A stretch of 47,730 nucleotides of DNA, taken from Phenylobacterium sp. (GTDB lineage Bacteria; Pseudomonadota; Alphaproteobacteria; Caulobacterales; Caulobacteraceae). Positions 40,761 to 47,730 of this stretch are shown here, piece after piece. Each line of letters starts with the position of its first letter. Positions within the stretch are counted from its first letter, which is position 1. Below the pieces are notes generated by a model, which ran no database searches, was not told where the DNA came from, and saw nothing but the letters and a program-made list of their open reading frames with translations. Position numbers and translations under genes: made by a program. The stretch spans positions 1-47,730 of the forward strand of contig NZ_JAUYAW010000017.1 in assembly GCF_030693405.1 (NCBI RefSeq), given 5' to 3'.

Positions 40761-41506
40761 CCGGCCCCGTCGACGCCGATGGCGTGGAGGCGGGCCCCGT
40801 GGGTCCGCAGCCAGGCCCGGTGCGGGGCGGGGTCGCCCACCAGGGTCTCGACCAGCGCCCAGAAGCGCGGGCCGTGGTTGAGTTCGCGCAGATGGGCGCA
40901 TTCGTGCGCGGCCACATAGTCGGCCACCGGCAGGGGCGCCAGGGCCAGACGCCAGGAATAGCGGATGACCGCCGGCTGACCGCCTGTGGGCGGTTTGCAC
41001 GATCCCCAGCGCGACCGCGCGTCGGTGAGCACCACCTTGGGCATGGGGGCGCCGAGCGCCTCGGCATGGATGCGGGTCAGGTCGGTGAGCCCCTCCAGGG
41101 CCTGCTTGCGCAGCAGCCGCTGAGCGGCGCGGGCGAACCCTTCGCCTTCCCCCTGCGCGGTGATCTCGGCTGAGCGTCCATCTTCGGCCGGCCGCCAGCG
41201 GGCCCGCCCCGCCTGGTGGAGCAGGCGGACGGGGCGTCCCATGAGCGACAACTCCACCCCCGGAACCAGGGGCTCAGCCTGCGGGAGTTCGGCCAGTCGC
41301 GCGGCGATCCAATCGATCCGGTCGCGGGCGAAGGCCGCAGCCTCCCCCAGGCGCCGGGGCGAGGGCGCGGTGGCCACCACCTCGCGGCGGCTGCGGTCCA
41401 GCCGAAGGGAGACGCGCCTGGCCCGCGGATGGACTTTCAGGCGGATGACGGCGCCGGCGATCTCGATCCGGTCGCCGTCGACAAAGGTTCGGCCAAAGGG
41501 ACTCAT
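40754..41506 (-). CDS. YgjP-type metal-dependent hydrolase (DUF45)
   Basis: A 250-residue SprT-like zinc protein. The active-site motif is YVAAHECAHLRELNHGPRFW, which gives HExxH plus a downstream His, preceded by DARSRWGSCKP. Members are putative metallopeptidases of unknown substrate. An N-terminal beta region (about 10-70) with ARRVSLRLDRSRREV matches the family. It is immediately downstream of phaZ (12-base gap), so the two may share a transcript. Confidence 0.9.
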   Translation of the reverse strand: MSPFGRTFVDGDRIEIAGAVIRLKVHPRARRVSLRLDRSRREVVATAPSPRRLGEAAAFARDRIDWIAARLAELPQAEPLVPGVELSLMGRPVRLLHQAGRARWRPAEDGRSAEITAQGEGEGFARAAQRLLRKQALEGLTDLTRIHAEALGAPMPKVVLTDARSRWGSCKPPTGGQPAVIRYSWRLALAPLPVADYVAAHECAHLRELNHGPRFWALVETLVGDPAPHRAWLRTHGARLHAIGVDGAGQ

Positions 41507-41518
41507 GCCCCTCCAGAT

Positions 41519-42790
<1,272 letters not shown>

Positions 42791-42908
42791 CTGCTTAAGG
42801 TCCTTGTGCACCGCAACATATCATGCGGAGCCTTAACGGAGTCCAGCCTTGGCCGTTCCCCCAGGCCCTGGACGCCGCGGCGAGGGGTCACACCCGGACG
42901 GGCGGGAC

Positions 42909-43508
42909 TCACCCCTCCTGCATCGCCGAGCGGATCAGCCGCGCCATCTCATCAGGGGCCAGGCCATAGGCCAGCACCCGGTTGAACCGACCCTTCGGGT
43001 CCATCAGATAGGCCGCCGTGGAATGGTCGATGGTGTAGTCGGGACCCTCGCCGGACTTGCGGTAGTAGACATAGTAGGACTTGGCCACCTGCTCGATCTG
43101 CTCGGGCGTCCCGGTCAGGCCGACCACGCCCTCCGGAAAGGCCTCCAGGCTGAGATAGGTCTTCAGCTGTTCAGGCGTGTCGCGTTCCGGATCGACGGAG
43201 ATGAATACGGTCTGCAGGTCCGCCCCCCGGGGTCCCAGCTGATCCTGGGCGGCGGCCACCGCCTGCAGCGTCGAGGGACAGATGTCCGGACAGTAGGTGA
43301 AGCCGAAGAAGACGACGCTCCAGCGACCTTCCAGGATCGACTGGTCGACCGCCTGCCCGTCCTGGTTCACCAGCTCGAACGGGCCGCCCACATCGGCCTG
43401 GGCGCTGGAGCCGCCGGCCGGACCCTCGGTCCGCCAGAACAGGGCCGCGCCTGCCGCGAGGCCGAGAAGGGCCACCAGGGCGATGATGATCAGCGAGCGT
43501 TTCGACAT
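42909..43508 (-). CDS. SCO1/SenC-family copper protein
   Basis: A 199-residue membrane-anchored thioredoxin-fold protein for copper delivery to cytochrome oxidase. An N-terminal helix (about 5-24) is followed by the metal site: C73 and C77 in FTYCPDICPS and H162 in TIDHSTAAYL. The ATG at 43508 gives a clean signal-anchor; the frame upstream is not protein-like. It is divergent from regB across 78 bases, the arrangement known from Rhodobacter, where senC lies beside regA/regB. Confidence 0.92.
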   Translation of the reverse strand: MSKRSLIIIALVALLGLAAGAALFWRTEGPAGGSSAQADVGGPFELVNQDGQAVDQSILEGRWSVVFFGFTYCPDICPSTLQAVAAAQDQLGPRGADLQTVFISVDPERDTPEQLKTYLSLEAFPEGVVGLTGTPEQIEQVAKSYYVYYRKSGEGPDYTIDHSTAAYLMDPKGRFNRVLAYGLAPDEMARLIRSAMQEG

Positions 43509-43586
43509 GGCGCGACCTTTCGCAAGGGAGTCGATCTTCGTTTGGGGCTCGCCACGACCGCCGATCTCGGTGATCCTGTCTTGGCC

Positions 43587-44966
43587 ATGGCCCTGAAGAA
43601 CGACGGATCGGCGGGCCTGAAAGACCCCTTGGGTCTCGATAGGCAAAGCACCGCCCTACTGCAAGGCGAGCTGGCCTGGGACGAGGCGGTCCTCGGCCAG
43701 GGAAGGCTGCGCATTCGCTCTGTGGTGACCCTGCGCTGGGTCATGCTGGCCAGCGAGGCCGCCGCCCTGACCCTGGCGGCCGTGGTCTTCGCCCTGCCCG
43801 CCCCCTACGCCATCTGTTTCGGCGTCATTGGCCTGTCGGCCTGGGTGAATCTCCTGGTGGGCATCGCCACGCCAGGCCAGCGCCTCCTGCACCCGGTCGA
43901 GGCGACGCTCCAGCTGGGCTTCGATATTCTCAGGGTCGCGGGGCTGGCCGCCCTGACGGGGGGCGTGGTCAATCCCTTCGTGGTTCTGATCCTGCCGCCC
44001 CTGGCCCTGGCCGCCGCCACCCTCTCCCTGCGCCCGACGGCGACCCTGGCGGCGGTGGCGGCGGCCAGCTTGGCGGTCATCAGCCTCTACGCCTATCCGC
44101 TTCCCGGCGCCGGAATCCTGGACGCCGCGCCGCTCGGCTATCGCCTGGCGACCCTGGCCGCCCTGTTCTTGGCCCTGGGGATCAGCGCCGCCTTCGTACG
44201 CGAGGCCGCCCAGGAAACCGCCCGCCGGGCCTTGGCCCTGGATGTCACCCAGGCGGTGCTGGCGCGGGAACGTCGCCTCTCGGCGCTGGGCGGGCTGGCC
44301 GCGTCGGCGGCCCACGAACTGGGAACACCGCTCGCCACCATCGCCATCGTCGCCAAGGAGATGGCCCGGGAGGCGGTCACGCCCCAGGTGCGGGAGGACG
44401 CTGAACTGTTGATGGCCCAGGCCCAGCGGTGCCGGGAGATCCTGGCCCGGCTGACCGAAACCCCCGGCGCCTCCGATGAGGTTCACGAACGCATGAGCCT
44501 GCTGCAGCTGCTGCAGGAGGTCATCGAGCCGCACCGGGACGTGAAGGGGGTCCGGCTCGAAGCCATCGTCACCGGCGCGCCGGACGCCCGCAAGCCGGGC
44601 ATCAAGCGCATGCCCGAGGTGATCCACGCCATCTCATCCTTCGTGGAGAACGCCGTCGACTTCGCCGCGTCCGAGGTCCTGGTCACCGCCCGCTTCGACG
44701 CCGACACCATCTCCCTGGAGGTGCGTGACGACGGCCCCGGCATCGCCCCGGAGATCCTCGCCCGGCTGGGGGAGCCCTATGTGACCAGCCGGCCGGGCGC
44801 CGAGGGATCGAGGACCGGCCATGTGGGGATGGGCCTGGGTTTCTTCATCTCCAAGACCCTGCTGGAGCGAACCGGGGCCAGGGTCACCTTCCAGAATGGA
44901 CGCCCCAAGGGAGCCGTGGTGTCCGTTCGCTGGCCGAGAACCCGAATTGAGTCGGCGCACGGCTAG
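43587..44966 (+). CDS. regB: Redox sensor histidine kinase RegB/ActS/PrrB
   Basis: About 459 residues. Six membrane helices (about 45-210) include TGGVVNPFVVLIL, the GGxxNPF ubiquinone-sensing motif. The H-box is AASAAHELGTPLATIA (H243). The redox-active Cys is C282 in QRCREILARL. The ATP-binding N, G1 and G2 boxes follow (VENAVDFA, VRDDGPGIAPEI, GMGLGFFISKTLL). It phosphorylates RegA according to quinone pool redox state. The ATG at 43587 starts just before the membrane domain; the frame open further upstream is antisense to the SCO gene. Confidence 0.93.
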   Translation: MALKNDGSAGLKDPLGLDRQSTALLQGELAWDEAVLGQGRLRIRSVVTLRWVMLASEAAALTLAAVVFALPAPYAICFGVIGLSAWVNLLVGIATPGQRLLHPVEATLQLGFDILRVAGLAALTGGVVNPFVVLILPPLALAAATLSLRPTATLAAVAAASLAVISLYAYPLPGAGILDAAPLGYRLATLAALFLALGISAAFVREAAQETARRALALDVTQAVLARERRLSALGGLAASAAHELGTPLATIAIVAKEMAREAVTPQVREDAELLMAQAQRCREILARLTETPGASDEVHERMSLLQLLQEVIEPHRDVKGVRLEAIVTGAPDARKPGIKRMPEVIHAISSFVENAVDFAASEVLVTARFDADTISLEVRDDGPGIAPEILARLGEPYVTSRPGAEGSRTGHVGMGLGFFISKTLLERTGARVTFQNGRPKGAVVSVRWPRTRIESAHG

Positions 44967-45056
44967 TCGCTGGCGTCGGCCCCTTGCGAACCCGACCCGG
45001 CGCACGCCACAATGACTACACGCACGGAGGGAGGCCCGCACGCGCGGGTGGCAGAG

Positions 45057-45614
45057 ATGAGCGACCTGAGCACCCAGATCGAGGGCCTGGCCGACAAAAG
45101 CCTGCTGCTGCTCGATGACGACACGGCCCTGCGAACACGGCTGGGACGCGCCCTCGAGGGCCGCGGTTTCGAGCCCGTCCTGGCCGCCAGCGTCACCGAG
45201 GCCCTGGCCGCAGTGAAGGTCTATCCGCCGGCCTTCGCCGTCCTGGACATGCGCCTGGAAGATGGCACTGGGCTGAGAGTGGTGGAGGCCGTCCGCGAGG
45301 CCCGCCCCGACGCCAAGATCATCATGCTGACCGGCTATGGCAATATCGCCACCGCCGTGGCCGCGGTGAAGGCCGGGGCCGTCGACTATCTGTCCAAGCC
45401 CGCCGACGCCGACGACGTGGCCCGCGCCCTGCTGGCCCTGCCCGGGGACGTCGCCGCCCCGCCGGAAAACCCCATGAGCGCCGATCGGGTGCGGTGGGAG
45501 CATATCCAGCGGGTCTATGAGCTGTGCGGCCACAATGTCTCGGAGACCGCCCGGCGGCTGAACATGCACCGGCGGACCCTGCAGCGGATCTTGGCCAAGC
45601 GCGCCCCGCGCTGA
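45057..45614 (+). CDS. regA: Redox response regulator RegA/ActR/PrrA
   Basis: About 185 residues. The receiver has acidic residues at D20-D22, the phosphorylated D64 in AVLDMRLEDG, T92 and K114. A Pro hinge precedes the Fis-type helix-turn-helix at the C-terminus (ELCGHNVSETARRLNMHRRT), nearly invariant in RegA. It controls respiration, redox and often carbon or nitrogen genes. Start is uncertain: ATG 45057 gives the usual length; GTG 45048 and ATG 45012 are in frame. A strong AGGGAGG sits at 45027-45033, which favours a start between these. Encoded 90 bases after regB. Confidence 0.92.
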   Translation: MSDLSTQIEGLADKSLLLLDDDTALRTRLGRALEGRGFEPVLAASVTEALAAVKVYPPAFAVLDMRLEDGTGLRVVEAVREARPDAKIIMLTGYGNIATAVAAVKAGAVDYLSKPADADDVARALLALPGDVAAPPENPMSADRVRWEHIQRVYELCGHNVSETARRLNMHRRTLQRILAKRAPR

Positions 45615-45618
45615 ACAC

Positions 45619-46071
45619 CTAAAGGCTGAGCGCCGCCCCGGCCCTCAAGGCCGCCAGCCGCCCGAAGGCGACGGTCAGGGCCTTGCGCCGCGCCCCGGCA
45701 AGGCTCGCCACCGGCGCTTCACGCAGAACCGCCCCGCCAAAGGCGTCGGCCACGATCAGGCCCGGGTCCTCAGGAAGGATATCCTGGGGGAATTCCGGGG
45801 CCACAGCGAAGGCGAAGGCGTCGCAATAGGGCGCATATTCCCGCCATTTCAGATCGGTCCGGTAGTCTTCCAGGCTGGACTTCACCTCGACGATGAAGAG
45901 GTCGCCCCGGCGTCCCAGGGCCATCAGATCGGCTCGCCGGCCATTGGGCAGGCATACCTCGGTCAGCGGCGCATAGCCCAAGGCCGCCAGCAGGCGGGCC
46001 GCGCCGCGGGTCACCGCCTGGGTGATCTGTGGGCGCGAGGCCGGGGCGCAGGTGGTGAGGACGAGATCCAT
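45619..46071 (-). CDS. mmcB: MmcB-family DNA repair protein
   Basis: A 150-residue protein of the MmcB (DUF1052) family, known in Caulobacter as an SOS-induced protein connected with DNA damage repair. The nuclease-like core has D48 in NGRRADLMAL and E62-x-K64 in FIVEVKSSLEDY, a PD-(D/E)xK pattern, then LKWREYAPYCDAFAFAV. A LexA-type box (46083-46097) lies 11 bases upstream of the ATG. It converges on regA with a 4-base gap. Confidence 0.9.
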   Translation of the reverse strand: MDLVLTTCAPASRPQITQAVTRGAARLLAALGYAPLTEVCLPNGRRADLMALGRRGDLFIVEVKSSLEDYRTDLKWREYAPYCDAFAFAVAPEFPQDILPEDPGLIVADAFGGAVLREAPVASLAGARRKALTVAFGRLAALRAGAALSL

Positions 46072-46082
46072 GCCGCCACAAT

Positions 46083-46097
46083 GTTCGGGCTTCGTTC
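46083..46097 (-). promoter_or_regulatory. LexA-type SOS box upstream of mmcB
   Basis: GTTC, seven bases, GTTC (as written on the plus strand), the exact GTTC-N7-GTTC alphaproteobacterial LexA box. It lies 12-26 bases before the mmcB start and within the 52-base gap behind the lipocalin gene. Confidence 0.75.
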
Positions 46098-46123
46098 CGG
46101 GCGCAAGGGGGCGCCGGCGGGCC

Positions 46124-46669
46124 TCAGCGGACCTGCTGCGGGAATTCCAGTTTCGAGGTGTCGTAGCCGAGCTGCTTGATGCGGGCGATGGCCTGAGCGC
46201 GGACCGAGGCGGTCAGCTGCGGGGCCTTGGACAGCAGCCAGACATAGTTGCCGCCCGGCGTGCCCATGATCAGCCAGCCCTGGTCCGTGCGATGGTCGAG
46301 CACCCAGTATTCCTGGTTCATCACCCCACCGAAGAAGGAGAGCTTGAACTTGGCGTTCTTCACCGGATCGACCGGGGTGGCGCTGGCCTTCCATTCCTTC
46401 TTTGGCCCATCGGGGGCGCCCCTGCGACAGGTCTGCACCACCGAATAGCCGGCGCCCGCCCGGGTCCAGTCGGCGGTGGCCGCCTCGCAGGCCTTCTGCA
46501 TGGCGTTGGGGGTGCGGGCCACCTCGTACCAGCGGCCGGTCATCTTGGTCAGCTCAACCTGGCTGGCGGGCTCTGGCGCAGCCGCGCTGGCCATCGGCGC
46601 GGCGGCCAGCAGGGCGGCGGCGAGCGCCAGGCCGGGGACAAGGCGGTGGAAGGCAGGGGTGATCAGCAT
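46124..46669 (-). CDS. Lipocalin-family (Blc-like) exported protein
   Basis: A 181-residue exported lipocalin. A signal peptide (about 1-28, ending ASA) is followed by the first lipocalin motif KMTGRWYEVARTPNAMQKAC, then MNQEYWVLDHRTDQGWLIMG and the C-terminal LGYDTSKLEFPQQ. Bacterial Blc proteins bind lipids, often under envelope stress. There is no lipobox Cys, so it is probably soluble periplasmic rather than lipid-anchored. The ATG at 46669 has only a weak ribosome site; a 46750 start adds 27 residues without sense. Confidence 0.88.
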   Translation of the reverse strand: MLITPAFHRLVPGLALAAALLAAAPMASAAAPEPASQVELTKMTGRWYEVARTPNAMQKACEAATADWTRAGAGYSVVQTCRRGAPDGPKKEWKASATPVDPVKNAKFKLSFFGGVMNQEYWVLDHRTDQGWLIMGTPGGNYVWLLSKAPQLTASVRAQAIARIKQLGYDTSKLEFPQQVR

Positions 46670-46706
46670 GCGCCCGAAGATAAAAAAACAATGCGCCCGG
46701 AACAAG

Positions 46707-46736
46707 GACGCCCGCCGACACGGGCCGGCGGGCGTC
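46707..46736 (-). terminator. Inverted repeat between ferritin-like and lipocalin genes
   Basis: GACGCCCGCCG (46707-46717) pairs with CGGCGGGCGTC (46726-46736) across an 8-base loop: an 11-bp stem 22 bases after the ferritin-like gene stop. Only a weak T-run follows on the minus strand, so termination is probable but not certain. Confidence 0.6.
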
Positions 46737-46758
46737 GCAACCGTGGTCAATCGGTGGG

Positions 46759-47730
46759 CTATTCGGCCGCGATGGTGACGGGCTTCAGGGCTCGTTCCTT
46801 GAAGTTGATCGCCTGCAGATAGATGATGCCTTCCTCGGCGATGTCGTCGCCGACCATGCGGTCGCCTTCGTTCTTCAGCTCCTCCATGTCCACATACATG
46901 CCGTAGAAGGCCCGCGTGCGGTCGGTGATGATGCCGGCGTTCAGCAGGGTCTTGATCAACACCCGGAAGATGTTGGTCGATTCCTTCATGTCCTCGCGGC
47001 GGGCCTCGTCGGTGGCCAGCTTCTGGATTTCTTCCAGCACCTTGTCGGGGTCGAGGCCGAACTCCTCATAGAGGTCGCGCTGCTCGCTGGGCGAGACGAG
47101 ATTGAACAGCAGCACCTGGAAGCAGTGGGCCGCCCAGTCCTCGATGATCTCGTGTTCCTGCGGGCTCAGCTTGGGGATGGTGCGGTCGGCCCAGATCTTC
47201 CCGAACTTATGGTGGAAGGCCTCGTCGGTCATCACCAGCTGCATCAGCTTGCGGCCGAGCGGGTCGTTGAGCTTCTGGTAGAAGGTGGCGAAGGCGCCCA
47301 TGGCCAGGCCTTCCACCAGCATCTGCATGCCGATGATCTTCTTGTAGACCTCCGGCGAACCGATGATGTCCACCAGCAGGTCCTGCAGGACCTTGGTGCA
47401 TTCCACCGGCCGGCCCCAGCGGGCCTTGATGTACTTGGCGAAGGCCGTGACGTGACGGGCCTCTTCGCGGGTCTGGTTGGCGGCGTATTCCTGCGCCCCC
47501 TGGTCCAGCAGCACGTGGCAGAGGCTGGCCGACAGGTTCAGCGCCCCCTGTTCCCCGTGCAGGATCGAGGAGAAGGACCGCAGCAGCGACTTGTTGATGA
47601 ACTGGGCCCGCAGGCTCGGGGTGTTCAGGTGGCTGCTGACATATTCGGTCTGCAGGGCGACGTTCAGGTCCTCGGGCACCAGGGGCTGGTTGTCCATGTC
47701 CCAGGGCTCGTCGAAGTCGATGTACTTCTT
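46759..47730 (-). CDS. Ferritin-like diiron protein (RNR R2-like), 5' end beyond window
   Basis: At least 324 residues; the frame is open to the window edge, reading KKYIDFDEPWD before the internal Met at 47697, so the true start lies outside. It has a four-helix diiron fold with HGEQGALNLSASL, REEARHVTAFAKYI (ExxH), and TDEAFHHKFGKIW (ExxH), the two carboxylate/His halves of a diiron centre. It resembles ribonucleotide-reductase-R2-like or AurF-like oxygenase/ferritin families. The reaction is not predictable. It ends in an inverted repeat, downstream of which the lipocalin gene continues on the same strand. Confidence 0.75.
   Translation of the reverse strand, partial: KKYIDFDEPWDMDNQPLVPEDLNVALQTEYVSSHLNTPSLRAQFINKSLLRSFSSILHGEQGALNLSASLCHVLLDQGAQEYAANQTREEARHVTAFAKYIKARWGRPVECTKVLQDLLVDIIGSPEVYKKIIGMQMLVEGLAMGAFATFYQKLNDPLGRKLMQLVMTDEAFHHKFGKIWADRTIPKLSPQEHEIIEDWAAHCFQVLLFNLVSPSEQRDLYEEFGLDPDKVLEEIQKLATDEARREDMKESTNIFRVLIKTLLNAGIITDRTRAFYGMYVDMEELKNEGDRMVGDDIAEEGIIYLQAINFKERALKPVTIAAE

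Overview
This is a GC-rich, gene-dense chromosomal window from an alphaproteobacterium, almost certainly Caulobacterales (Caulobacter/Phenylobacterium-like). The evidence is a RegB-SCO-RegA cluster, an obg-proB-proA-nadD-rsfS-rlmH-LytM-ctpA-yibQ-rppH run, an F1 ATP synthase operon with a very short epsilon and an N-terminally extended beta subunit, a GTTC-N7-GTTC LexA-type box before mmcB, and many GTG/TTG starts. No phage, transposase, integron or CRISPR array is visible. Most of the window is core genome.

Layout. (1) 1-159 is the divergent promoter and boxA leader of a ribosomal RNA operon that reads leftwards out of the window. (2) 429-2983 holds an MFS transporter facing a siroheme-synthase-like protein with an incomplete methyltransferase domain. 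(3) 2087-12201 is a molybdenum region: cytochrome c, a lysozyme-inhibitor-like lipoprotein, an IorA/IorB-type molybdo-hydroxylase, MocA, MoaA-MoaD-MoaE-MoaB-MoaC-MoeA and an XdhC-like maturation factor. Together these could build the cofactor, convert it to the cytosine dinucleotide form, load it and pass electrons to a periplasmic cytochrome. (4) 12306-17506 is mixed: a degenerate aldo/keto reductase, alanine dehydrogenase, MtgA, a nitroreductase, a WD40 protein and a solitary ExbD. (5) 17612-19807 is a divergent metal pair: a His-rich CobW GTPase and a DmeF-like efflux protein. (6) 19879-31868 is a growth and housekeeping run: rplU-rpmA, an acetyltransferase, obg-proB, proA, nadD, rsfS-rlmH-LytM factor, ctpA, a YibQ-type protein, rppH and an alpha/beta hydrolase. 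(7) 31902-38472 runs leftwards: an exported unknown, atpHAGDC, a hotdog-fold protein and a small exported protein. (8) 38772-42790 holds a class A penicillin-binding protein, a YgjP-type metallopeptidase and an intracellular PHA depolymerase. (9) 42909-45614 is SCO / RegB / RegA redox signalling. (10) 45619-47730 is mmcB with its LexA-type box, a lipocalin, and a ferritin-like diiron protein cut by the window edge.

The observations most worth a second look are: the rrn promoter at the left edge; rsfS, which has no ATG, GTG or TTG start and appears to begin at CTG; the LexA-type box at mmcB; the metal pair with a palindrome between its genes; the rplU leader hairpin; the aldo/keto reductase that has lost most of its catalytic tetrad; the half-lost methyltransferase domain of the siroheme synthase; the short epsilon subunit; and three convergent gene pairs that share a CTAG as both stop codons. 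I found no convincing new multi-gene defence or mobile system.
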